Assembly: GCA_021775315.1 (NCBI GenBank)
Contig: JAJFIC010000052.1
Coordinates: 62,001-126,000 of the forward strand
Length of the DNA stretch: 64,000 bases
Direction of reading: 5' to 3'
Source of the DNA: Paracoccaceae bacterium
Lineage (GTDB): Bacteria > Pseudomonadota > Alphaproteobacteria > Rhodobacterales > Rhodobacteraceae
Shown here: in pieces, positions 33,742 through 42,374 of the stretch
Layout of the letters: every line of letters starts with the position of its first letter
Position numbering within the stretch: position 1 is the stretch's first letter
The notes under the pieces: generated by a model
Database searches by the model: none
The model's input: only the letters and a program-made list of their open reading frames with translations
Told to the model about the DNA's origin: nothing
Made by a program: the position numbers and the translations under genes

Positions 33742-33789
33742 AATATGAGAATTGTTCGCAACTGTAAATGAAATTGATAACCATTCGCA
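33742..33789 (-). promoter_or_regulatory. two Fur/Mur-like boxes upstream of sitA
   Basis: On the minus strand TGCGAACAATTCTCATATT and TGCGAATGGTTATCAATTTC lie in tandem 44-91 bp before the sitA start. They share a TGCGAA-N-N-TT-TCA pattern and resemble Fur-type operators. In Rhodobacterales sit operons are known to be repressed by Mur with manganese, so these are the likely operators. Confidence 0.5.
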
Positions 33790-33916
33790 AAGATAGTCTC
33801 GAGCTGGGAAACAAAGGTCCATATTGACCCATCGCATCAGCGCATTTTTGATGCCCTTGTTGGCGCAGCTATTGACCAGAAGAACGGGACTTTGGCCTGA
33901 TCCCGCAGGCGGGTGC

Positions 33917-35719
33917 TCATTCAACAGGCCAGAAAAACGCTTTGACGTTGCCTTGTATCTCCACCTGCAATTTGCCGGCATCGACCCCATCAAGGATGTG
34001 GTACATCACCACCTCTTTTGTGCCGCTCTGACTTACCTGAAGGCTCATCATTGCCTTCATGATATTTGAAAGCTTTCCAGCAAAAGAATTGGCCGGGTAT
34101 TCGCGCGTATTAAGGTTGGTAAAAATTCGCGCAACGGCGGCGCTGCTGGCAAGCCCGCCGACGGTTCCCGCAACCACCAATTCTTTTTTGAAATCGCACC
34201 ACCAGCCAGACGGGGTGTTGATCAACCCGCCCTTTTCGACGCGGGAAGTTTGCCATGTATATTTCATCCGGGCCTGAATGTCTTCGTATTCGATTTCCTC
34301 TGACTCCATCTCGCGGCGGAATTTGACGAAGCCTTTGAAACGGCAGGCATGGTTGACCCATTTATAGGCCAGCGCCGAAGTGTTGCCGGGGAAATGGCTG
34401 GTGGGGAATTTAAGCCACCACCCTTTAGATTTGACCAGCATGCCGCCATTTGTGCCAAATTCCAGTGTCAGTTCATCCAACGCCGGTACGATTAAGGTCT
34501 GGCTGACCTGCATCTCTGCCAGATTCCATTTCTTGGCCAGACCACCGGCGACCAGTTTGCCCTCCATATCTGATGATTGCGAAGTATTGGCCATGATCAG
34601 CACGATCTTCTGGACGTCATCCAGTGTTTCACCTTCGCAGGGGCCGGTTTCCACATTGCAGACCATGCGCGTGTTTTCACCGCTCCAGTCCTCATAGGTA
34701 TAGGTATCGCCGCCCTTCTTTTTCAGATAGGCGTGAACGACGAATTCAGGATCGTCAGCCAATTCACCAAAAACCACATGAAACCATTCCAGATCCGCGT
34801 CGATGTTCAGCATTACGTGTTGCCAGCTAAGTGGAGGCAAAACGACATCGGTACTGACAACGCCTTCGGAAGGCACGTCATACAACGCTTCGTCAAAGCT
34901 CGGGGTCAGGTTCTCTCCGTCGGTTGCAAGCAAAGGCGAGCCTTCGATAATGATCGGTGAAACCGGGTCACGGTTGAACATCAGCTTGGTAAAGTCGGCC
35001 CACATCATGTCCAGACCCATTTGGCTGGCGACCGCATCGCCGTCTTTGCTCGCACCGTAAAGGGTCATCAGGGTACGAAAGCTGCCGGGATCTTGCTGCC
35101 AAAGATAGAAAACGAAAAGTGCTGCAAAATGGTCTGCGTCAAGCAATCCGACAGCCTGATGCCGCGCCGATAAAAATAGATAATTCTCCATTCGCGCGCG
35201 TTTGTGGGTGTTTGGTGCGTTGAAATAATACTCAGCAATTTCCGCTGTACCCTCGACTAACCACAAATCATGCGCCGACAATTGTGCTTTGTCTACGACG
35301 CCGGATCGATATGAAAGGTGGTGGAACAATTCATGCGTTATGGTTGTTTTCAGCGTATCGAGGCTGGTGATCATATCAGGGTCGACACTGATGGTGAAAT
35401 TCGCGTCGTCATCGGTCATGGCCAGTGGCTCTTGACCACCGGACACCAAAGCGTCGAGCTGATATGCCGTCAGCTCGGCGTTATTCATAATCTCGATAGG
35501 CACCTTCTGCGGCGACGGGTTCATGCCGCCGATTTGGCTGAAGAAAATGAACATCTCGCCATAGATCTGATCCACATGATCCGCGACAATCAACGCAGCC
35601 GTCGCGCTTTCTGCCTCAAAGGTGATCGTGGCGTGGGTGCTTTCCAGAACCTCTGCGTTTGCAGGCAGGACGCCTAGCAAAAGTGCCAGCAATGATGATG
35701 TCAGACGGTTAGACGTCAT
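33917..35719 (-). CDS. exported HExxH metalloprotease-like protein of unknown function
   Basis: A 600-residue protein with a signal peptide (cleavage likely after LPANA). A gluzincin-like zinc site is present: HELFHHLSYRSG at about residue 141 and WLVEGTAEIAEYYFN about 30 residues later, giving HExxH and the third-ligand glutamate. The remaining 350 residues (beta-rich, with cysteines in VCNVETGPCEG) are unfamiliar. It is the last gene of a three-gene unit, overlapping the preceding gene by 4 bp. It could be an active peptidase or a non-peptidase relative. The family was not recognised. Confidence 0.7.
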   Translation of the reverse strand: MTSNRLTSSLLALLLGVLPANAEVLESTHATITFEAESATAALIVADHVDQIYGEMFIFFSQIGGMNPSPQKVPIEIMNNAELTAYQLDALVSGGQEPLAMTDDDANFTISVDPDMITSLDTLKTTITHELFHHLSYRSGVVDKAQLSAHDLWLVEGTAEIAEYYFNAPNTHKRARMENYLFLSARHQAVGLLDADHFAALFVFYLWQQDPGSFRTLMTLYGASKDGDAVASQMGLDMMWADFTKLMFNRDPVSPIIIEGSPLLATDGENLTPSFDEALYDVPSEGVVSTDVVLPPLSWQHVMLNIDADLEWFHVVFGELADDPEFVVHAYLKKKGGDTYTYEDWSGENTRMVCNVETGPCEGETLDDVQKIVLIMANTSQSSDMEGKLVAGGLAKKWNLAEMQVSQTLIVPALDELTLEFGTNGGMLVKSKGWWLKFPTSHFPGNTSALAYKWVNHACRFKGFVKFRREMESEEIEYEDIQARMKYTWQTSRVEKGGLINTPSGWWCDFKKELVVAGTVGGLASSAAVARIFTNLNTREYPANSFAGKLSNIMKAMMSLQVSQSGTKEVVMYHILDGVDAGKLQVEIQGNVKAFFWPVE

Positions 35720-36915
35720 TGGTTCTCGATCCCCGCGATTTTGGCACCTTCGTCTGTTCCGATGATGATCAATACTGGTGCGAATGTTGGTATTCTGCTG
35801 CCCATAAACCTGAGCCGTAGGCGGTTGCTGCCCAAATCTTCGATCTCTGCTTGGTCCGGATCGGCCCCAATGGCGGTCACGATTGACGACATCGAAAGGA
35901 ACCTCGCCATCGCTTTGCGTCCTTCGCGTGTTTCTGCGAAATAAGGCGCAAGGATATCCGGGTTGGCCAACAGCTGGGCCGTTGTCGGCGCGTCCTCGCC
36001 CAATAAGGCGTCTACCAGTGATCGAACAAGTTTTTCGCCGCTGGATGTATCAGCGGAGACTTCGGCAGGCGCTGGTTCTGTCGTCTCGTCCAGCCGCTTG
36101 AGCGTGGCGATTTGCCAACCGTGGCGGCGGTCTTTTTTCAGGGTCACTGCGAATTGCTGCCGACTAACAGTGGTACGCCTTGGGATTTCCACAAGGATCG
36201 TGCCTTGTGCGCCATCACGCGTTAAGGAAAAATCTTCCAGATTGATCGTTTTGTCACGATCCAGGATCGCTGCCGCCCAAAGTCCGCTGGCCGAAGCCCT
36301 GGCCGTCAGACAAGCAGCGCGTTCGGTCAAAGTGCAATCTGGCTGGCGCCGCCAATAGCCCCCGCCAAGCGCCCAATATTGGTTCAGGTTTTCGTAAAGC
36401 CAGGATTGCTCAGCCAGCGCATTGCGACGCTCAGAGGCTGCGATCAGGTCGCTCAACCAAGCCTTCAGAACGATTTCGGGGTCGGCAGTCGTTGACAAGG
36501 GCCGCCGTTGAAGAAGCCGTATCGCGCGCAGTTTCCATTCGCCGTGCACGCGGATGAAATCGACCGCAACCGACCATTCAAAACCCGGCGTTTCGCGATA
36601 CCTCATTATGACCGGAACCCGCGCCGCGTCTTTGGCAAACTGCGGCTTGCCAACGGTAAAACCTTCAGCCCCGAACAAGGCAATATGGCCCATAACCATT
36701 CCGATACCGGGTTTGATAACGGGGTTCATCCAGCGTTGGTCGTCGTCAATCAGGTCGAGGAATTCCGGTGCGGTTTCGCGGTTTCCAAGTGTCGACTGTG
36801 CGGTAGCCGCCGCAAGAACTTCGTCAAGATAGCTGATGGACGCATTTCGCAGATCCTGCCCGAAAGCGGGTGATGCCACGGCCAGAAACAGTGTGCATAT
36901 CCAGACCTTAATCAT
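35716..36915 (-). CDS. exported protein of unknown function
   Basis: A 399-residue protein with a clear signal peptide (MIKVWICTLFLAVASPAFGQ). Its first third, with YRETPGFEWSVAVDFIRVHGEWKLRAIRL, has the rhythm of an NTF2-like or DUF4864-type fold, repeated loosely later (RRTTVSRQQFAVTLKKDRRHGWQIATLKRL). No catalytic motif was seen. It sits between the vWA protein (8-bp overlap) and the HExxH protein (4-bp overlap), so the three are translated together and probably work together outside the cytoplasm. Confidence 0.65.
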   Translation of the reverse strand: MIKVWICTLFLAVASPAFGQDLRNASISYLDEVLAAATAQSTLGNRETAPEFLDLIDDDQRWMNPVIKPGIGMVMGHIALFGAEGFTVGKPQFAKDAARVPVIMRYRETPGFEWSVAVDFIRVHGEWKLRAIRLLQRRPLSTTADPEIVLKAWLSDLIAASERRNALAEQSWLYENLNQYWALGGGYWRRQPDCTLTERAACLTARASASGLWAAAILDRDKTINLEDFSLTRDGAQGTILVEIPRRTTVSRQQFAVTLKKDRRHGWQIATLKRLDETTEPAPAEVSADTSSGEKLVRSLVDALLGEDAPTTAQLLANPDILAPYFAETREGRKAMARFLSMSSIVTAIGADPDQAEIEDLGSNRLRLRFMGSRIPTFAPVLIIIGTDEGAKIAGIENQ

Positions 36916-39211
36916 GTTTCACATCTATCATATAAGGCGAAAACAGCGGCCTTGTCTTCGGTGTGCGGTTTTCTATCAGCAACCGGATCGTCCCAGTGGC
37001 TGACACGCTGACTTGGCCTTTGGTTGATCTGCCGATCCGTTTTCCGGACGCCTCATCATAAACCGATATACGATAGCGGAAATCGGGGTTCTCAAAGCTG
37101 ACAGAGATTGTCAGATCGGCGGGTGTGTCGACCACGTAGCGCCAGAGATCGCCGAAGTCTTCGTTGCCAACATGGCCTTCCGACGGGCCACCCCCCGATA
37201 TTGTGGCAAAATCCTCGCCTTTGGGATCGTCACCTGCGTCGCCGCCAGCGCCGTCGGCAAAGGGCACCACTGAAACCTCAAACAGCGCATCCGGTGACAT
37301 CAGCCGGTAATTGTCGCCGATGCCAAAGATGAACCCATTGCCTTCGGTATCAACAAAGGTCGCATCGAATGCGGTTCCCGGAATACCCGCGCCGCGCGCT
37401 GATTGCGCCGCCGTCGGGCTGCCATCCGGGGAAAGCATTTCAATCGTCATCGCGGTAGGCGCCGACGCACTTTCCTTTGGGCCGTCGTCTCCGTTCACAT
37501 ATTGCTGCGACTGTATCAGTCCGCGAACGACACCGCGCTGCCCCTCATTTGTGGCGACCCGGTAATAGCGGTAGGTGCCACGGTCCAGCAGTTCGCCCAA
37601 CGTGTAAATGCCGGGCGGCAACGGCGTCGCAGTTTCAGGTGTCAGCCCGCCCTGAATGGGGTTTTCGCAACTTGGCGCGATGCGAACCGTCTTTTCGACG
37701 GCGAATTCAACGATCTCCTTCAACGCCCCGGCAAGTGCATTTTTGTCGGCAGCGTCCAGATAATCTGTACCGCCAGCCTCGGCCACTGCTTCAAGTTGTT
37801 TACGTTGTTCAGCATCAAGATCATAGCCGACAACATAGGTCGAAACCGCGACACCGGTGCCGGAAAGATGCGCCGCCACCGCGATCGGATCGCCGCCGCA
37901 GGTTTCTTCGCCGTCGGTTATCAGAACAACAATGCGCCGCGAAGCCCGTACCGATTGCAGGCTTTCCCCGACGGCCGCCAGCGATGCGGCAAGCGGTGTG
38001 TAGCCATATGCGGTTAACGCGTTTGCCGTGCGCGCAACCCGTCGCGATTGGTTGCGTGCAAACGGCACGATTTCCTGGGTGTTGGGGCAGCTCGCTTCGG
38101 CGGTTTTGGCCAAGCGCGTATCAAAGCCATACGCCCAGAGCGAAGTCACGACATTGGCACCGTCTATCCCGGTCACAGCAGCGCCAAGCGCCTCTTTCGC
38201 GATTGCCATTTTGGTTCTTCCCGCTTGCCGCGCCGCCATTGATCCGCTGGCGTCCAGAATGAAGACGAGCGCGACCGGGTCGGGCACAGGTGATGTTTCG
38301 CCCGGGTCTATACCTTTGGAATAATCCAACAGATTGCGGCTCAGCAGATCAAAGGCTGGACAACTTTCGACCCCTGTATCGATCCGACTAAACGCACCAC
38401 CGCTGTTATTTCCGGCAAACAATGGCCCGCTCAGGTCGCTCGATGCAGTCTCACCGCCTTCGCCAGCCAATGGTGGCAATTCACCGGGCGGTGTGTCCCC
38501 AACCTTTATCGTGCCGGAACTGCCACCATCAGGCAGCACCTCGTCAATCATCGGTCCGCCTAGTTTGGCAAGGTCTTTGGGCGACGTGATCAGGTAGAAA
38601 TTTCCGCCCGAAGCCAGTGCAAGTTCCGCCAAAGAATGCAGCCGTTCAGCCTTGCCGATGGCCACGATGTCAATCGCCACGTCCGGTCCGCTTTGTTCTG
38701 CGATCCACAATGGATCATCGCGACAACTGGTTACCCCGTCCGTGAAATAAACAACCCTGCCGCCACCGATCGCCTGTAAATCGACAACCGCTTTTTCCAG
38801 CGCCGCACTTGGTGCCACCTGATGTCCATCGGCGGCAAAGCTGCGCGCAAACGCACTGATGTCCGCCGGACTGGGGTTCGTATCAAGCGGATAGTCAATC
38901 TTGAACGCGTTGCAATCAGCGTTCGGATCACCGCTTGTTCCCGTTGACGCGCGCATGAACGAAACGTCAGTGCGGCCCGCCAAAACGCCAGAAAACCCAT
39001 CGAGGATTCGTTTCACGATATCGATTTTGGGCGCGGCGGTCAGTGCCCATTTACCGGGACGGCCTTCCTGATCGAAAACGACTATTGTCGGCGTGTCTGT
39101 GCGAAACACCCCTTGGACGTCCTGCGCGAAAACAACCTGGGCTGGCAAACAAGCGACAACAAACCCAGTTAAAAACCACCGAACAGACAATGCAATTCTG
39201 TTTCTACGCAT
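36908..39211 (-). CDS. exported double von Willebrand factor A protein
   Basis: A 767-residue protein with a signal peptide ending near QVVFAQD. A canonical vWA domain starts at about residue 310 with the MIDAS loop VFILDASGSMAARQ and continues to VLITDGEETCGGDP. An earlier region (about 40-220) repeats the pattern with VVYFTDGVTSCRDDP and DVAIDIVAIG, but its first strand reads VVFDQEGRPGK, so its metal site is degenerate. A beta-rich C-terminal third follows. First gene of the three-gene exported unit. Metal-dependent adhesion or assembly is likely; the partner is unknown. Confidence 0.75.
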   Translation of the reverse strand: MRRNRIALSVRWFLTGFVVACLPAQVVFAQDVQGVFRTDTPTIVVFDQEGRPGKWALTAAPKIDIVKRILDGFSGVLAGRTDVSFMRASTGTSGDPNADCNAFKIDYPLDTNPSPADISAFARSFAADGHQVAPSAALEKAVVDLQAIGGGRVVYFTDGVTSCRDDPLWIAEQSGPDVAIDIVAIGKAERLHSLAELALASGGNFYLITSPKDLAKLGGPMIDEVLPDGGSSGTIKVGDTPPGELPPLAGEGGETASSDLSGPLFAGNNSGGAFSRIDTGVESCPAFDLLSRNLLDYSKGIDPGETSPVPDPVALVFILDASGSMAARQAGRTKMAIAKEALGAAVTGIDGANVVTSLWAYGFDTRLAKTAEASCPNTQEIVPFARNQSRRVARTANALTAYGYTPLAASLAAVGESLQSVRASRRIVVLITDGEETCGGDPIAVAAHLSGTGVAVSTYVVGYDLDAEQRKQLEAVAEAGGTDYLDAADKNALAGALKEIVEFAVEKTVRIAPSCENPIQGGLTPETATPLPPGIYTLGELLDRGTYRYYRVATNEGQRGVVRGLIQSQQYVNGDDGPKESASAPTAMTIEMLSPDGSPTAAQSARGAGIPGTAFDATFVDTEGNGFIFGIGDNYRLMSPDALFEVSVVPFADGAGGDAGDDPKGEDFATISGGGPSEGHVGNEDFGDLWRYVVDTPADLTISVSFENPDFRYRISVYDEASGKRIGRSTKGQVSVSATGTIRLLIENRTPKTRPLFSPYMIDVKHD

Positions 39212-39379
39212 GTCTAAACTTAGCGCGTGTGGGCGTTCTGGGCTACTCCTTAATAAATGAAAGTCCCTTTGGCGTGGCGATTTCGACTGACAGTGATAAG
39301 GACGGCAAAGCTGCCGCGCTCAGATATCAGAACGCACCGTGTCGAAACCGGCAGCGAATATGGGTTTAACAGCCGCTAA

Positions 39380-40864
39380 TTAGACCACAGTGAACTGCCC
39401 CATCATGCCTGCATCTTCGTGCTCTAAAATATGACAATGGTACATGTAGGGCCGTTCCGGATCTGTATAATTGTCAAACCGAACCAATAGACGGACGATT
39501 TCGCCGGGGCTGACAACGACCGTGTCTTTGAGACCGGATTCATTCGGCTCTGGTTTTCGACCATCACGATCAAGAATGCGAAATTGCGTATTGTGGATGT
39601 GGAACGGATGGGTCATCGGCCCCGCATTTTCGATTTCCCAAATCTCAGTTTCACCAATTTTCACCACTTCATCTATGCGCCCGATGTCCATGGATTGCCC
39701 GTTGATGTTGAATCCACTGCCCAATCCCAACATCCGCATTGGACCCATTCCCGGCATTTCAAGCAGAAACCGACGTGTCCGTGTGGCGTCATTTTCTGAC
39801 ACTGGGGGTAAATCGGCAAGTTTTGGCGGAATATCCGCAGAGGGCGACAGGGCCTCGCCGGTTCTAAACTCGATCAAATCAAATCTAGGGTTTTGCTCTT
39901 GCATCATCATGCCCATTCCGGACCCTCTGGATGTGCCTGCGCTTTGCAATATAACTTTCTCATTTGCGATGAAATCTACGACGATTTCCGCGCGCTCGCC
40001 CGGGGCAAGGCGAAGTTGGGACATCTGGACCGGTTCCGGAAGTAAACCACCATCGCTGGCGATCTGTGTGAACTTGCGCCCATCCGTAAACGCCAAGTTG
40101 TATATACTGGCATTTGCGCCGTTGAGCAGACGCAATCGCAATTTGCTATTTGAAACGGCAAAATACGGCAGAACGGTGCCATTGATCAAGGGAACATTCC
40201 CCATCATGCCAGCCATTTCATCGTGCATTGATCGTTCATAAGGCATGGACCCATCACGGTAAAACCGCCGATCCTGAACGACCAGTGGAATATCATCGAC
40301 ACCATATTCGTTCGGTAAACCCAATTCTGCGGACGCGTCGTCGTCAATAATAATCATCCCGGCAAGCCCCGACCAAACCTGCGACGCCGTCGCGTGGATT
40401 TGATGCGAGTGATACCACGTGGTTGACGAGGCTTCATGAACCGTGAACTCGGGCGACCATGTCTGTTGTGGTTGGATGATTTGATGCGGTCCACCATCAG
40501 CTTTGGCAGGTAGGTTCATACCGTGCCAATGCAAGGTTGAATCAAACGTCAGCCCGTTTTTGACATTCATTCGGACGGTTTCACCAGACCGCATCCGCAA
40601 AACCGGTCCAAGAAAACTCCCGTTAATTCCGTTGGTGTCTGTCTTTAAGCCTGCAAAAAACTCTGTTTGGCCGCTTTGGAGGTTCAGATCGAAAACTCTG
40701 ACATCGCCTTCGATCCTGCCGTTGTATAGCGGCGGGATGGCAACAGCGGTGTCGAACGAATACCGGCTTTGCGCGCTGGCATCTGCCCAGTTCAACGCGG
40801 CGGCGGATAGTGCAAGTGCACTGGTTCCTAAAAGAAATCCTCTTCTTGTGTGTTCAGGTTTCAA
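39380..40864 (-). CDS. multicopper oxidase, CueO/CopA type
   Basis: A 494-residue enzyme with a twin-arginine signal (TRRGFLLGTSALALSAA). All four copper motifs are present: LHWHGMNLP, WYHSHQIH, HPFHIHNTQF and YHCHILEHEDAGMMGQF, the last with the type 1 methionine. A short Met-rich loop (GSGMGMMMQEQ) resembles CueO methionine loops that bind Cu(I). It probably oxidises Cu(I) in the periplasm. Same strand as, and 106 bp after, a His/Met-rich exported protein. Confidence 0.9.
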   Translation of the reverse strand: MKPEHTRRGFLLGTSALALSAAALNWADASAQSRYSFDTAVAIPPLYNGRIEGDVRVFDLNLQSGQTEFFAGLKTDTNGINGSFLGPVLRMRSGETVRMNVKNGLTFDSTLHWHGMNLPAKADGGPHQIIQPQQTWSPEFTVHEASSTTWYHSHQIHATASQVWSGLAGMIIIDDDASAELGLPNEYGVDDIPLVVQDRRFYRDGSMPYERSMHDEMAGMMGNVPLINGTVLPYFAVSNSKLRLRLLNGANASIYNLAFTDGRKFTQIASDGGLLPEPVQMSQLRLAPGERAEIVVDFIANEKVILQSAGTSRGSGMGMMMQEQNPRFDLIEFRTGEALSPSADIPPKLADLPPVSENDATRTRRFLLEMPGMGPMRMLGLGSGFNINGQSMDIGRIDEVVKIGETEIWEIENAGPMTHPFHIHNTQFRILDRDGRKPEPNESGLKDTVVVSPGEIVRLLVRFDNYTDPERPYMYHCHILEHEDAGMMGQFTVV

Positions 40865-40970
40865 ATCTTGTCCTTCCAGGTCAATGAATGCGCGTTATCA
40901 GTGGAAATCGGTATTCCAGTAGGGGGAAGGTCAACTGCGACAAATGCGGCAATGCACGGTAGACCAAAGT

Positions 40971-41552
40971 TCAGTGCACCATTTTTCCTTGGGCAAGTCC
41001 CAAATGATGCGGGGCATGATGGTCGCCAACAGCCATCAAACCATAAAACCCTAAGGCCTGAATGACCTGCGCGTCCGCGTCTGAGCTTACAATCCAAATC
41101 AAGGATGTCTCGCCGACCTCAAAATCACTATGCCAGCCGGTTTCGCCACTCAGAACCGGACCATGTGCCGGGACCATACGCGACGCCGCTTCACCCCCAC
41201 GCCCCGCAAGGCTGATCGTCATCTTAACACCGTTGTCAGTGTTTGACTGGACGACGTTGGTTTCGGTGATCAATGCATCCATGTCGATCAAATGCATCCG
41301 TAAACCGTTGATATCTACGTGCTTCCAGTTTGTTCCCGGATCGTTGCGAAGGATTTTCACGATCTCGGCAATTGAAGCGAAAGCACCCTGACCCGGTTCG
41401 TTGACAACCAGCATTTCCGCGCCCTCACTATGCTGCGAATGCTGCGAATGCTGCATCGTCGTCGAATGGCTAGGGCTGGATTGGGCGATTGCTGGTCCGG
41501 TTGTGAATGAAAAGAGCAGCAGAATTCCGGCAGTCTTTAGGGGAAGTTTCAT
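40971..41552 (-). CDS. exported His-rich protein, possible copper binding
   Basis: A 193-residue protein with a signal peptide (cleavage near AIAQS). After it comes a His/Ser/Met/Gln-rich stretch, STTMQHSQHSQHSEGAEM, that could bind copper. The rest includes HVDINGLRMHLIDMDALI, ETGWHSDFEVGE, and a C-terminal GDHHAPHHLGLAQGKMVH. I do not recognise the family. Position before the multicopper oxidase and divergence (40 bp) from a Crp-type regulator suggest a copper-handling role. Confidence 0.62.
   Translation of the reverse strand: MKLPLKTAGILLLFSFTTGPAIAQSSPSHSTTMQHSQHSQHSEGAEMLVVNEPGQGAFASIAEIVKILRNDPGTNWKHVDINGLRMHLIDMDALITETNVVQSNTDNGVKMTISLAGRGGEAASRMVPAHGPVLSGETGWHSDFEVGETSLIWIVSSDADAQVIQALGFYGLMAVGDHHAPHHLGLAQGKMVH
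41430..41455. repeat. 9-bp tandem repeat coding for HSQ repeats
   Basis: The unit TGCTGCGAA recurs nearly three times, giving HSQ-HSQ-HS in the minus-strand protein. Slippage here could change the number of metal-binding histidines. Confidence 0.7.
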
Positions 41553-41592
41553 AGGTATTCCTTATCTGTTTTGCTGAACCTATCCGTCTACG

Positions 41593-42207
41593 GTGAATTC
41601 AACTATGATTGAAATCATGTTAGACAAATTTCCCACGCTCCCCGCCCCATTTGACCGCCTCGATATTTCTGAACGGCACATTGTCCGAACCCAGTCTGGC
41701 GGGTTTGTTTTCCATCAGGGCGCTACAGCCCATTCGATGTATTTCCTACAAAAAGGCAAAATCAGGTTGGTTCGCCATACAGAAAGCGGCCAACCCGTGA
41801 CACTATTTCAGGCATCCCCGGGTGATTTCGTGGCCGAAGCGTCGCTTTTTACCCCCAATTATCACTGTGATTGCGTTGCCGATCGTAACAGCGTTCTTGT
41901 CCGTCTCGAAAAGCCAGATTGTCTTGATGCCCTTTCATCAAATCCGGAATTCTCGCTGATATATATCGAAAGATTGTCCAAACAGCTTCAGCTTTACAGG
42001 CGCCGGATTGAATTGATGTCCATCAAACCCGCCAAAGATCGTGTTTGGGCGGCGTTTTGCGACGGTTGGCTGGGCGAAAACATAACCGAATTCGCCTCCA
42101 CACTCGATCTAACGCCCGAGGCCACATATCGCGCGCTTGGGCTTTTGGTGAAGGACGGCCTGATAACCAAATCGGGCTACGGGCGGTACACACCTAACCG
42201 GGCCTAG
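41593..42207 (+). CDS. Crp/Fnr family transcriptional regulator
   Basis: A 204-residue regulator. The cyclic-nucleotide-binding-type beta barrel spans about residues 30-115 (FVFHQGATAHSMYFLQKGKI). The C-terminal winged helix contains FASTLDLTPEATYRALGLLVKDGLI as the recognition unit. There is no N-terminal FNR cysteine set; cysteines HCDC and PDC lie mid-protein. It is divergent from the His-rich protein and multicopper oxidase by 40 bp and probably controls them. The ligand, perhaps copper, is inferred only from position. Confidence 0.82.
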   Translation: MNSTMIEIMLDKFPTLPAPFDRLDISERHIVRTQSGGFVFHQGATAHSMYFLQKGKIRLVRHTESGQPVTLFQASPGDFVAEASLFTPNYHCDCVADRNSVLVRLEKPDCLDALSSNPEFSLIYIERLSKQLQLYRRRIELMSIKPAKDRVWAAFCDGWLGENITEFASTLDLTPEATYRALGLLVKDGLITKSGYGRYTPNRA

Positions 42208-42374
42208 ATGATTAAAGCCGTCATCCAAAGGTTTTTGTGGCGTGCCCCTTCTTGCGCATAAAGGTTTGCGCGTTCTTCCGGCGGGCCAACGACAACCGCC
42301 AGCCCCCCCCGAGCTTTGCACGAGATGCTTTGCCCTGCGACTTATCAAACTCAGGCGGCGTGTTTCAGGTACGC

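Noticed and set aside
41553-41592. FNR-type box between the Crp regulator and the His-rich gene
   Set aside because: No TTGATN4ATCAA match; only weak partial symmetry.
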